From: CALINB01 sp938045325 | Lineage (GTDB): Bacteria > Pseudomonadota > Alphaproteobacteria > Rhodospirillales > CALINB01 | Assembly (NCBI GenBank): GCA_038114465.1 | Contig: JAYNQW010000006.1 | Coordinates: 62,001 to 126,000 of the forward strand | Direction: 5' to 3' | DNA: 64,000 bases | Shown here: piece after piece, positions 1 through 7,679 of the stretch | Layout of the letters: each line of letters opens with the position of its first letter | How positions within the stretch are numbered: the first letter of the stretch is position 1 | Notes under the pieces: model-generated | What the model saw: the letters and a program-made list of their open reading frames with translations, nothing else | Told to the model about the DNA's origin: nothing | The model's database searches: none | Translations under genes and position numbers: made by a program

Positions 1-500
1 ACGTTACCGAAGTCGCCGCCGCCATGGATAACTTTGCCCGGATTGGCACAGGCTTTGTCCATCACGTCTTTCATCGTTTTGTAAGGCGAATTGGCATTTA
101 CCGTCATCAGGTTCGGTGAAACGACCATCAGTGCCAACGGTGTGAAGTGCCACGGGCGGGTTTTTTGTTTCGCCAAAATCGGGTTGTTGACCTGCGACGG
201 TGTAATCACCTGCATCATGTGGTTGTTGGCTTTGTTTTTGATGCTGAGGTGACGCCGGGCCCGGTCACCGCGTGCGCCGCGGATGGACAGAACTTTCACG
301 CCTTTTTTAAGCATCGGTTTTGCCGCTTTTTCGACAGCCTTGGCAAACCGGTACGTCGAGGACGTCGTGCGGACGTGTGTGAGGATTTCGAGCTGCTTGG
401 AAGGTTTCCAAGCGGCTTCGGCGGCAGCACTGGCAAGAATTGCCATCGAGGCAACGCCCAGGACGCCGTATTTAAACGTTGTCTGAATAGGGTTTTTCAT
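1..500 (-). CDS. tripartite tricarboxylate transporter substrate-binding protein (TctC/Bug family), partial
   Basis: The start is an ATG at 498-500 on the minus strand and the gene runs off the left edge, so about 166 N-terminal residues are visible. Residues 1-30 look like a Sec signal peptide: MKNPIQ, then a hydrophobic stretch ending SAAAEA. The mature part opens with WKPSKQLEIL, the usual entry of the Bug/TctC fold, followed by TYRFAKAVEKAA. By family, this is a periplasmic solute-binding protein feeding a TctAB permease, often for carboxylates; the ligand cannot be read from sequence. The permease genes should lie beyond the left edge. It is divergent from the hydrolase at 802, and the shared 301-base gap carries operator-like palindromes. 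The family call is good but not certain because the C-terminal half is missing. Confidence 0.72.
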   Translation of the reverse strand, partial: MKNPIQTTFKYGVLGVASMAILASAAAEAAWKPSKQLEILTHVRTTSSTYRFAKAVEKAAKPMLKKGVKVLSIRGARGDRARRHLSIKNKANNHMMQVITPSQVNNPILAKQKTRPWHFTPLALMVVSPNLMTVNANSPYKTMKDVMDKACANPGKVIHGGGDFGN

Positions 501-655
501 TCGTTAAACTCTCCCAAAATCTCATAATGTGGTTCGAAACGTGGTTGACCGTGAAAGCCCTGCGGGAAATTGCAGTTACCAAAAGGAAACAATTAAAGAT
601 TTCTCGCTCAGGGTGTTCTTAGGTGGGCCCTCCCGGCCGTTTTAGCATTTTTATA

Positions 656-680
656 CATCGGTTCATATAATGAACCGATG
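656..680. promoter_or_regulatory. perfect palindromic operator, 11-base arms
   Basis: The arm CATCGGTTCAT (656-666) is followed by the spacer ATA and then by its exact reverse complement (670-680). The centre contains TATAAT (666-671), so a bound protein would cover a possible -10 element. This is typical of a dimeric regulator such as the IclR or GntR class, but the family is not identifiable and no regulator gene is in the window. The site lies between the binding-protein gene (start at 500, minus) and the hydrolase gene (802, plus). Confidence 0.7.
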
Positions 681-737
681 GTTTTCAACCTAACGCTACC
701 GATTGTGCTTAACCGGTGCAAGAAAAAATCTTGGCGT

Positions 738-754
738 GGTTTATATAATGAAAC
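738..754. promoter_or_regulatory. second, degenerate copy of the 656-680 operator
   Basis: The 17 bases GGTTTATATAATGAAAC match 15 of 17 positions of the core of the upstream palindrome (660-676). The two cores start 78 bases apart. A TATAAT hexamer lies at 744-749, about 50 bases upstream of the hydrolase start, so the site probably overlaps the hydrolase promoter. The pairing of a strong and a weak operator suggests cooperative or looping regulation, which is inference. Confidence 0.5.
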
Positions 755-801
755 AAATAATGGTGTTACCGACGCCGTGGGCGGTTTGCAGGAAAATTTG
801 A

Positions 802-1680
802 ATGTCAGAAACGAGAGTATACCTAAAGTACACGACTGAAGAATTGCGGCGTCAATATGATACCCGTGCCGGCGTGCCTGGCATCAATGAAATGGTCGCC
901 GCCCGGCCCAAAATGGCGGCTTCTTATCGTGCTGAAGCGCCACAAGTAAGGCTTGATTTGGCTTATGGCCCGCGCGATCAGGAGACTTTGGACCTGTTTA
1001 TGCCGGCCCGCGTCACTGAAGCGCCCGTGCATTTATTCATTCATGGCGGCTATTGGACCATGATGGACAAAACCGATTTCAGCTTTATCGCAAAACCATA
1101 TGTCGACGCCGGCGCCCTTGTCGCCGTCGTTAATTACGACCTTTGTCCGGTGGTGACCCTGCCCAAGATCGTCGATGAGATTCGCCGTTGCATTGTCTGG
1201 CTCTATCAACATATTGCCGAGTTTGGCGGCGATCCGAATCAAATTCACATTTCGGGTCATTCAGCGGGAGGCCATTTAACCGGCATGATGCTGGCGACGG
1301 ATTGGCCGGCATTCGATAAGACCGTCCCGGCGGATGTCGTGAAGTCGGCCGTGCCGATGAGCGGTATCTATGACCTCGAGGCGATGCGCCATATTCCCTT
1401 GCAGGAGAAACTTGTCCTCGATGCGAAAACCGCGCGTGCCAACAGCCCGATGTTTTTAGATGTGATGAGTAAAGTGCCGAGCTTGGTGGCCGTCGGCGGC
1501 GGGGAAAGCGACGAGTTTCATCGCCAATCGTTGGAGTATGCCGATCACCTCAAAGAAGGCGGTGCGGAAGTTCAGTATATGGACTGTCCGGGGCTGTTTC
1601 ACATCAGCATGCTGACCGAAACGGTCGATGCCGCTCATCCATTTACGCAAGCGAGATTACGATTGATGGGCCTGCTATAA
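802..1680 (+). CDS. alpha/beta hydrolase, arylformamidase/esterase-like
   Basis: This 292-residue protein has the alpha/beta-hydrolase layout of the kynurenine formamidase/carboxylesterase group. The oxyanion motif HGGYW is at residues 81-85, the nucleophile elbow GHSAG at 152-156 (Ser154), an acidic candidate at E235/D237 in GGGESDEF, and the catalytic His at 267 in GLFHIS. There is no signal peptide, so it should be cytoplasmic. HGGYW is typical of arylformamidase relatives, but nothing nearby belongs to tryptophan breakdown (no kynureninase or dioxygenase of that pathway). A general ester or amide hydrolase serving the neighbouring acyl-CoA catabolic genes is equally possible. The gene faces the cupin and PhyH genes and ends 13 bases before the cupin gene's end. 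Confidence 0.85.
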   Translation: MSETRVYLKYTTEELRRQYDTRAGVPGINEMVAARPKMAASYRAEAPQVRLDLAYGPRDQETLDLFMPARVTEAPVHLFIHGGYWTMMDKTDFSFIAKPYVDAGALVAVVNYDLCPVVTLPKIVDEIRRCIVWLYQHIAEFGGDPNQIHISGHSAGGHLTGMMLATDWPAFDKTVPADVVKSAVPMSGIYDLEAMRHIPLQEKLVLDAKTARANSPMFLDVMSKVPSLVAVGGGESDEFHRQSLEYADHLKEGGAEVQYMDCPGLFHISMLTETVDAAHPFTQARLRLMGLL

Positions 1681-1693
1681 TTCGAAAGTAGCG

Positions 1694-2113
1694 TTAGTCT
1701 TTTTCCGGCTTGAAGCCTTCTTCGTAACGCGCACCGTCGCGCTTGCCGTCTGCCGGATCGGCTTCGCCGACGCCGACGGTGGTGTCTTTACAAACGAGAA
1801 AGATCACATCTTCATCTTCTTCGGGGTCCGCAATAATGGAATGGACCGTGTTTGCCGGAATGTGAATCACGTGACCGGGCGGCGCGCGAAACGGTACACC
1901 GTCAATCTCGCCCATTAAGGCGCCCTGCATCACGTAGTTGAACTGTTCGTTTTTATGGATATGCGGTTTTGAACCCGTGCCACGGGCTTTATGAATGTAG
2001 CCGAAATGCATTTTGTTGCCGGTTACCGCGGCGCCGAATGATGTTGAAAGCCCTGGCGCGACGACGGCCCCATCGGCATTGGCAATGTTCGTGACGTACT
2101 TATTCTGAGACAT
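1694..2113 (-). CDS. single-domain cupin protein
   Basis: 139 residues forming one conserved cupin barrel. Motif 1 has H51, H53 and E56 (PHIHKNEQ) and motif 2 has PPGHVIHIPANTVH with H84 and H91, so the usual metal ligands are present. By family it may be a small metal-dependent enzyme or a sensor; no substrate can be assigned. The gene starts 24 bases after the PhyH dioxygenase gene and is on the same strand, so the two are very probably co-transcribed from the promoter near 3023-3051. The C-terminal 30 residues are charged and probably flexible. Confidence 0.85.
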   Translation of the reverse strand: MSQNKYVTNIANADGAVVAPGLSTSFGAAVTGNKMHFGYIHKARGTGSKPHIHKNEQFNYVMQGALMGEIDGVPFRAPPGHVIHIPANTVHSIIADPEEDEDVIFLVCKDTTVGVGEADPADGKRDGARYEEGFKPEKD

Positions 2114-2137
2114 TTTAATCTTCCCTGCTGATAATCG

Positions 2138-2968
2138 TTAGCTTGCTTGTTGGAGGCGCGGCGGGTTGGTGCGCTTTGTCCTGAAGTCTTCGACCTTGCC
2201 GTCCGATAACTTTACGCCTGTGTTTTTAATGGCTTCATCATCAACCATTTGCAGCGGTGTGTAAAACGGATGATTGTGCTCAAGGCGCGGATTGTTGCGC
2301 GCGGCATTGTAGCAGAATATCAAGTACCAGCGCCGGTTCTCGGAACGGTTGGCGGCTGAACGATGCAGCAAGTTGCAATGAAAGAACAGGCCGTCGCCTG
2401 GTTCCATTTCGCAATGAACGGTTTCGAATTCCTCTTCCGCCCACTTCATGCGCTCCTGATCGGCCCAGGCTTGATCGCCCTTGGTCAGGTCATGATCAAT
2501 ACGGCCCATGAGGTGGGAGCCCTTCAGCACTTCGAGACAGCCGTTTTCCTTGGTGGCGGGATCGAGCGGCACAATCACGTTGGCCATGTAGGGGAACTGA
2601 ATGCCGTTGTGATACCAGTAACCGTAATCCTGGTGCCATTCCCAAGAGCCGCCCTCTTTCGGCTCTTTTGCGGTCAGTTTCGTGTGGTAATGATAAACCT
2701 CGCCGCCGAGCAGTTCTTCCATCGATTCAACAATGCGCTTTGAACGGGCGGCCAGGCCATAGGAACTGTCGCCGGGGTGATTCCAGGAAATCAGTTTCGT
2801 CGAAAGGCCCTCGTTGTCTTCCCGGTCGAAAAAGTTGCTTTGAATATTGGGGTCGGTTTCGACCGCTTCGCGAATAATCGCCATCTCTTCGTTGTCGAAA
2901 AGATTACGGACAATATAAAAACCGTCTTTCTCGAATGATTGAATTTGTTCTGAATTCAGCGCGCCCAT
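2138..2968 (-). CDS. phytanoyl-CoA dioxygenase (PhyH) family Fe(II)/2-oxoglutarate oxygenase
   Basis: 276 residues. The iron-binding facial triad is visible: H112 and D114 in WEWHQDYGYW and the distal His202 in LLHRSAANR, followed by an Arg-rich stretch (R208, R212, R213) that would hold 2-oxoglutarate. NGCLEVLKGSH (142-152) is the conserved PhyH strand turn. The family hydroxylates CoA esters or small molecules such as ectoine using O2 and 2-oxoglutarate. The ectoine hydroxylase neighbours ectABC are absent, so the substrate is open. A strong ribosome-binding site, AAAGGAG, precedes the ATG. It is first in a two-gene unit with the cupin and follows the acyl-CoA synthetase gene at about 100 bases. 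Confidence 0.88.
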   Translation of the reverse strand: MGALNSEQIQSFEKDGFYIVRNLFDNEEMAIIREAVETDPNIQSNFFDREDNEGLSTKLISWNHPGDSSYGLAARSKRIVESMEELLGGEVYHYHTKLTAKEPKEGGSWEWHQDYGYWYHNGIQFPYMANVIVPLDPATKENGCLEVLKGSHLMGRIDHDLTKGDQAWADQERMKWAEEEFETVHCEMEPGDGLFFHCNLLHRSAANRSENRRWYLIFCYNAARNNPRLEHNHPFYTPLQMVDDEAIKNTGVKLSDGKVEDFRTKRTNPPRLQQAS

Positions 2969-2983
2969 GTTTGGTCTCCTTTA

Positions 2984-3011
2984 ATTGAGAGCCTAAAATT
3001 AATAGCCTAAA
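2984..3011 (-). repeat. tandem 14-base direct repeat in the PhyH leader
   Basis: On the minus strand two adjacent 14-base units, TTTAGGCTATTAAT (2998-3011) and TTTAGGCTCTCAAT (2984-2997), agree at 12 of 14 positions. They lie between the putative promoter (3023-3051) and the start codon at 2968, where a repressor or an mRNA-binding factor could act. The role is inference. Confidence 0.45.
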
Positions 3012-3022
3012 GTATAACGTTT

Positions 3023-3051
3023 TAATTAGATATTTGTTTTTTTTAAGTCAA
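3023..3051 (-). promoter_or_regulatory. putative sigma70 promoter for the PhyH-cupin unit
   Basis: Read on the minus strand, TTGACT (3046-3051) and TAATTA (3023-3028) are separated by 17 bases, with an A-rich spacer. The expected start of transcription is about 45 to 50 bases upstream of the PhyH start codon. There is no experimental support. Confidence 0.45.
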
Positions 3052-3065
3052 ATAGCGGCGGGAAT

Positions 3066-5225
3066 TTAAGACTTTTTTGCAATGAGCGCGTCGACGACAC
3101 AAGCGCCTTGCCCGTTCGGATAAACGATAACCGGGTTTAAATCTGCTTCGCTGAAATGATCTTTGAGATCGATTCCTATTAGCGATATCTTCACCAAAAC
3201 GTCGGCAAGCGCGTCCTGATCGGCCGGTGGTTGCCCGCGCGCGCCCTCTAAAATTTTTGCGCCTTTCAGCTGCTTGAGCATATCGAGCGCATCCTGTTTG
3301 CCGAGTGGCGCGGGACAAAACGCGACGTCTTTCAGCACTTCAATGAAGATACCGCCCAAGCCGACCATGACCATGGGACCGAAGTCAGGGTCGTTGATCA
3401 GCCCCGCCGTCATTTCCAGGCCGGGGGATTTCATTTCTTCCATCAAGACGCCGTCAATTTCGGCATCCGGCATATGATTTTTCACGTTACCGAGAATTGT
3501 CTCGAAGGCGTTCGCCGCCGCGTCTTCGTTGTCGATATTGAGTATCACGCCGCCGGCTTCGGTTTTATGCGCGATGTCGCCTGAAAGAATTTTCATCACG
3601 ACGGGTGTGCCAAATGTCTTAAATGCGCTGCGCGCTTCATCCGGCGATGACACGATTTCGGTTTTCGGTACGGGAATTTCATAAAGACGCAGCAGTTCTT
3701 TGGCCTGGACCTCGTTTAGTTGATCGCCGCTTTGATTGAATACCTTGAGAGCCTCTTTCGCCTTGGCGCTGGGTTTGTCGGCCGGCGGTGGGTTTGTTTT
3801 CCAACGATCCTGAAAAGAGCCGTAATCGCTTAAGGCTTTCAGAGCGTGCAGGCTGCCCCGTTGGCTGACGTAACAGGGAACGTGATGGCTCGAAAGCAGC
3901 GCGACGTTTTCTTCCGACGGCGTTGTGTAGGAATACAGCAACACCGGTTTGTTGCTGCGTTTCACATGCGCCGCGATCTCCGGAGCTTGGTCTTCCATTT
4001 GCCCGTGCGGCCCCATGTTCTGCTGTACAATGACGGTATCAATATCCGGGTCATCGACCAGGAAACCGACTGTTTGACCGAGCGATGTGGTGGTGCCGAA
4101 TTTGTAGTTTGCTTGTGCCGTTAGATCGACTGGATTTTGCGGTGAACCATAAGTCGGAATGACAGTGCGAATTTGATCTTGTGTCGCTTCGCTGAGCGCG
4201 GGAATTTCGAGGCCCATCTCCTCGCAAAGATCCGTCATGAGAATAGCATTGCCGCCTGAGACCGTGATCATGCCGACGCGATTACCATGCGGCAGCGGTG
4301 AACTGGTAAGCGCTAGGGCCGTGCTGATCATATCATCGGGATCAAAGCAGCGGATCACGCCGTAGCGGTCGAACATCGCCTGATACGCGGTATCCGAGCC
4401 GGCTAAGTGCGCGGTGTGAGAGGCCGTTGCCCGCTCGCCGGCCGATGAGCGTCCGACCTTAGCGGCGATCAACGGCTTGCCTGCATTAGCCGCCATTTCG
4501 GCGATGGCGCGGAATTTTTGCGGTTCGCGCAAGCCCTCGATAAAGAGCAGCAACGCATCCGTATCGTCACGCTGTAACGCGTAGTTTGCAAAATCAAGGG
4601 TTTCCAAATCGATCTCGTTACCGGTGCTGATGACGAACGAGTAATCGAGCCCCCAGCGCGCGCCCCGTAACAGTGCAAATGCCAATCCGCCACTTTGCGA
4701 AACTACCGCAACCCGGCCTGTTGGGGTTTCTGGTCTTTGATCGAGTGCACCGATGACGCGGCTGAAAGTCATCGCCATGCCGTCGGCGATATTAAACAAA
4801 CCTTGCGAGTTCGGCCCGGCGACCCGAATAGGATACCGCGCCAAGATATCTTTGACTTGGTGATGCAGTGCGACGCCTTCTTCGCCGCCTTCGGCAAATC
4901 CGGATGATAAAATGTATGCGAACGGCACACCTTTTTTGGCACAAGCTTCGATTGTTTGCGGCACGTGTTTCGGTGGAATGACGATGGCGGCGAGATCGAC
5001 GGTTTCCGGCACGTCGTCAATCGATGGGTAGGATTTTAGGCCCTGCACTTCTTCGTGGCTCGGATTGACCGGATAAATATTGCCGCTGAAACCGTTTGAG
5101 ATCAGGTTGTCGAGAAGGCGGCCGCGAATAGTCGACTTTTCCGGTGAAGCGCCGATAACGGCAACGCTCTTTGGTGAGAAAAATGTCGTGAGATCGGGGT
5201 GGGCGTTTGTTGTGTCAGTCATCAT
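3066..5225 (-). CDS. acyl-CoA synthetase, NDP-forming (acetate-CoA ligase family)
   Basis: 719 residues with the fused alpha-beta architecture. The CoA-binding Rossmann domain is at about 14-110 (KSVAVIGAS). The succinyl-CoA-synthetase-like ligase domain holds GPNSQG (138-142) and the candidate phosphorylated His270 in ATASHTAH. A C-terminal ATP-grasp domain runs from about 495 (EVQAKELLRLYEIPVPKTE, DIAHKTEAGGV). These enzymes convert a carboxylic acid plus CoA and ATP to acyl-CoA, ADP and phosphate, or run in reverse. The gene lies 13 bases behind two acyl-CoA dehydrogenase genes on the same strand, so it probably activates the acid those enzymes then oxidise. Which acid is unknown. Two adjacent Met codons exist; the first is used here. 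Confidence 0.9.
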   Translation of the reverse strand: MMTDTTNAHPDLTTFFSPKSVAVIGASPEKSTIRGRLLDNLISNGFSGNIYPVNPSHEEVQGLKSYPSIDDVPETVDLAAIVIPPKHVPQTIEACAKKGVPFAYILSSGFAEGGEEGVALHHQVKDILARYPIRVAGPNSQGLFNIADGMAMTFSRVIGALDQRPETPTGRVAVVSQSGGLAFALLRGARWGLDYSFVISTGNEIDLETLDFANYALQRDDTDALLLFIEGLREPQKFRAIAEMAANAGKPLIAAKVGRSSAGERATASHTAHLAGSDTAYQAMFDRYGVIRCFDPDDMISTALALTSSPLPHGNRVGMITVSGGNAILMTDLCEEMGLEIPALSEATQDQIRTVIPTYGSPQNPVDLTAQANYKFGTTTSLGQTVGFLVDDPDIDTVIVQQNMGPHGQMEDQAPEIAAHVKRSNKPVLLYSYTTPSEENVALLSSHHVPCYVSQRGSLHALKALSDYGSFQDRWKTNPPPADKPSAKAKEALKVFNQSGDQLNEVQAKELLRLYEIPVPKTEIVSSPDEARSAFKTFGTPVVMKILSGDIAHKTEAGGVILNIDNEDAAANAFETILGNVKNHMPDAEIDGVLMEEMKSPGLEMTAGLINDPDFGPMVMVGLGGIFIEVLKDVAFCPAPLGKQDALDMLKQLKGAKILEGARGQPPADQDALADVLVKISLIGIDLKDHFSEADLNPVIVYPNGQGACVVDALIAKKS

Positions 5226-5238
5226 GGTGAGTTTTCTT

Positions 5239-6306
5239 TTAAGATGCCGTGATCAGCGGCCATAATCCATCGCCGCCGTCTTGTAATGCCAGTGCGCCCA
5301 GCGTGACGGCCCAGTCGCCATCGGTACCGAACTCATCGCGCCAGGCCCACAGCCGGCGGGTGAGTTGATGCAACGGATGCTCGTAGGTAAAGCCCATGGC
5401 GCCATGCACCTGATGGGCGATGTTCGCCCCTTCGCTGGCGGCTTCACCCGCGCGTACTTTCGCCGCAGCAATTTGAAATTCGCCGCTGCTTGTTTCGAGC
5501 GCTTCGACGGCGGCATCCGATGCAGCACCCGCGGCGGCGGCTTCACCGGCCAGTACCGCCAGGGATTGCTGGATCGCCTGGAACTTAGCGATCGGACGGC
5601 CGAACTGTACCCGGTCCAAGGCATGCTGCACGGAAAGATCGAGTACCTGATCGAGCGCACCGGCCATCATGACAACCCGGCTGAGCGCACCGAGGTATTC
5701 GAGGCTGGTTAAAGAATGATCCGGCAACGCAAAAACGGCGTCATCATGAACCGCAACTTGATTAAACGTTAAATCATCACGCGCTTCGCCGGCGATGTTC
5801 ATGCCTTCTTTGATTGTACTTTCGCTCGGATCAAGAAGAATAAGTTGAGCATTGTCTTGCGCGTCCGTATGAACGGCCAAAATCGTTTTAACGTGACGTC
5901 CCCACGGCACGGCGGCGAGTGTGCCTGAAGCGCTCCAGCCCGACGTTTGTTTGCTGAAGGCAAGGGAACTGTTCGCCGTGTTTGTCGCAAATGAGATTGG
6001 CCCGCTCGGCGGCGTCACGCCGCAACGGCTCAGCAGCCAGGCGGCAATGACTGTTTCGGCAAACGGGGCGGGCACGGCAAATCGCCCGGCTTGGCGGACA
6101 AGCGCCATGGCATCGCCGAAGGCTGCACCAGCGCCGTTTTGTTCTTCGCCGACGGCGGCGAGCGTCAGGCCGTTTTCCTCCACGGCATTCCATAACGCTT
6201 GCGGCCACGTGCCTTGTTCGGCTTGATCGATGACGTCTTTGGTGGCGAGGTCAGTAAATAACCGGCTAGCCTGATCGACGAGAATGGTTCTGATTTCATT
6301 ACTCAT
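5239..6306 (-). CDS. acyl-CoA dehydrogenase, shorter paralogue
   Basis: 355 residues, an FAD-dependent acyl-CoA dehydrogenase by its C-terminal helical domain: RVQFGRPIAKFQAIQQSLA (about 233-251) and HQVHGAMGFTYEHPLHQL (about 300-317). It is short and the N-terminal domain is divergent, as in the non-catalytic or alternative subunit of two-gene FadE systems. Its start overlaps the end of the larger dehydrogenase gene by 4 bases (ATGA), which points to translational coupling and probably a heteromeric enzyme. Partners, CoA ester and electron acceptor cannot be read from sequence. Confidence 0.88.
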   Translation of the reverse strand: MSNEIRTILVDQASRLFTDLATKDVIDQAEQGTWPQALWNAVEENGLTLAAVGEEQNGAGAAFGDAMALVRQAGRFAVPAPFAETVIAAWLLSRCGVTPPSGPISFATNTANSSLAFSKQTSGWSASGTLAAVPWGRHVKTILAVHTDAQDNAQLILLDPSESTIKEGMNIAGEARDDLTFNQVAVHDDAVFALPDHSLTSLEYLGALSRVVMMAGALDQVLDLSVQHALDRVQFGRPIAKFQAIQQSLAVLAGEAAAAGAASDAAVEALETSSGEFQIAAAKVRAGEAASEGANIAHQVHGAMGFTYEHPLHQLTRRLWAWRDEFGTDGDWAVTLGALALQDGGDGLWPLITAS

Positions 6307-7463
6307 CGCAGGCCAAGCTCCCGGGCGATGATGCTGCGTAAAATTTCCTGCGAACCGCCGCGAATGGTCAGCGCGGGGGCAAGCGATGTCGCGAGATTAA
6401 CGAATGTCTCGAAGCGTTCGCGGTCTTCGGCAGGGGTGTCGGCTTTCGGCCTGAATTGGCGCGCGATGTTTGGTACCCGTCTTTCGAAATTCGTGCCGAT
6501 GTCTTTAACAAGTGCCGCCTCGACCGCCGGCGAGACTCCGGCTTGCAGCATGCTCGCGACCGACAGCGACATTTGGCGAAGCGTCCATAATTGTGCGACC
6601 AACCGCCCGACGGCTTCTTGTGTGCGGGCATCATCCGTGTGTTGATGAATATGGGCAAGCTCGCCGAGAACAAGATACGTGCTGAGAAAGCGTTCCGGCC
6701 CGCTACGTTCATACGCAAGCTCGGCGGAAGCCTGCTTCCAGGCCTGATCCACTTCGCCGAGCAGCGCGTCTTCGGGCAGCAGCACGTCATCGAAAAAGAC
6801 TTCGTTGAAATCATGTTGGCCCGTGAGATTGATGATGGGCCGAACCGTGATTCCGGGGAGCGACATATCGACGAGAAATTGCGACAAGCCATGGCGGCGG
6901 TTCTCTTCCGTTGCCGGCGAAGTGCGGAATAATCCGATCATGTACTGCGCACGATGGGCATTACTGGTCCAAATTTTTTGCCCGTTGATGCGCCAGCCCT
7001 CTTTGGTTTTGGTTGCTTTACATTGCGCGGAAAATAAATCGGAGCCTGAGTTCGGTTCGCTCAGCCCGATGCAGAAACAGAGTTCTCCTTTGCAGATCTT
7101 CGGCAGGAGTTCTTTTTTCTGCTGCTCGTTACCGAAGCGTAGCAGCAAGGGACCGCTTTGCCGGTCGGCGATCCAATGGGCGCGAATGGGTGCCCCCGCG
7201 GCCAGCATTTCCTCGCTGACTACATAGCGCTCGTCGAAGCTGCGTTCATGCCCGCCGTATTCTTTCGGCCAGGTCATGCCGATCCAACCCCGCTTGCCGA
7301 GTTTTTGGCTGAACTCAAACGAGAATCCACCGCCGAACTCACCCGTCGGGGCGTAGGTGCCGGCCTCGCGTTCAGTCTTCAGGAAATCACGCACTTCCTG
7401 GCGTAAATCCTCGTACTGACGCGTATTTTCGGGTCGGGTGAGTTTAAGTCCTTGGAACGTCAT
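6303..7463 (-). CDS. acyl-CoA dehydrogenase
   Basis: 386 residues with a complete acyl-CoA dehydrogenase fold. The FAD/substrate motif CFCIGLSEPNSGSD is near 130-143 and the middle-domain INGQKIWTSNAHRAQYMIG near 158-176; the C-terminal RGGSQEILRSIIARELGLR is typical of FadE-type enzymes of alphaproteobacteria. It introduces a 2,3 double bond in an acyl-CoA, passing electrons to ETF. It is first of a three-gene minus-strand unit (dehydrogenase, dehydrogenase, NDP-forming acyl-CoA synthetase). Upstream lies a 216-base AT-rich divergent region shared with cysI. Confidence 0.92.
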   Translation of the reverse strand: MTFQGLKLTRPENTRQYEDLRQEVRDFLKTEREAGTYAPTGEFGGGFSFEFSQKLGKRGWIGMTWPKEYGGHERSFDERYVVSEEMLAAGAPIRAHWIADRQSGPLLLRFGNEQQKKELLPKICKGELCFCIGLSEPNSGSDLFSAQCKATKTKEGWRINGQKIWTSNAHRAQYMIGLFRTSPATEENRRHGLSQFLVDMSLPGITVRPIINLTGQHDFNEVFFDDVLLPEDALLGEVDQAWKQASAELAYERSGPERFLSTYLVLGELAHIHQHTDDARTQEAVGRLVAQLWTLRQMSLSVASMLQAGVSPAVEAALVKDIGTNFERRVPNIARQFRPKADTPAEDRERFETFVNLATSLAPALTIRGGSQEILRSIIARELGLR

Positions 7464-7587
7464 GGTCGTTTTTTAGTGATGATTTAAATCGAGGCCACTT
7501 AATACCGGCCCAGGACCCGGCTGAACAGGCTTTTTTGGCCAATTTACCGGCTAACTTTCGGCATGGAGCTTATAATACAAAATAATT

Positions 7588-7610
7588 ATGTAATTTAATA
7601 TATTTTACAT
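7588..7610. promoter_or_regulatory. near-palindromic site upstream of cysI
   Basis: ATGTAA at 7588-7593 and its reverse complement TTACAT at 7605-7610 flank an AT-only core that is itself partly symmetrical. The site sits 6 bases upstream of the -35 element of the putative cysI promoter. This is a plausible place for a sulfur-responsive activator or repressor, but the AT-rich context makes chance symmetry possible. Confidence 0.35.
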
Positions 7611-7616
7611 TTTTAT

Positions 7617-7645
7617 TTGACATTTTATAGGTTAATTACAATTAT
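7617..7645 (+). promoter_or_regulatory. putative sigma70 promoter of cysI
   Basis: The consensus -35 TTGACA (7617-7622) is followed after 17 bases by AATTAT (7640-7645). The start codon at 7680 would leave a leader of about 28 bases. This also argues against the upstream in-frame start at 7617, which would lie inside the promoter. Confidence 0.5.
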
Positions 7646-7679
7646 CAGTGACAAATTAAGCCCAACCAGGGAATACCTA

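Noticed and set aside
7617..7679. 21-residue N-terminal extension of cysI
   Set aside because: It overlaps a consensus promoter and does not resemble the family start MYRYDDFDR.
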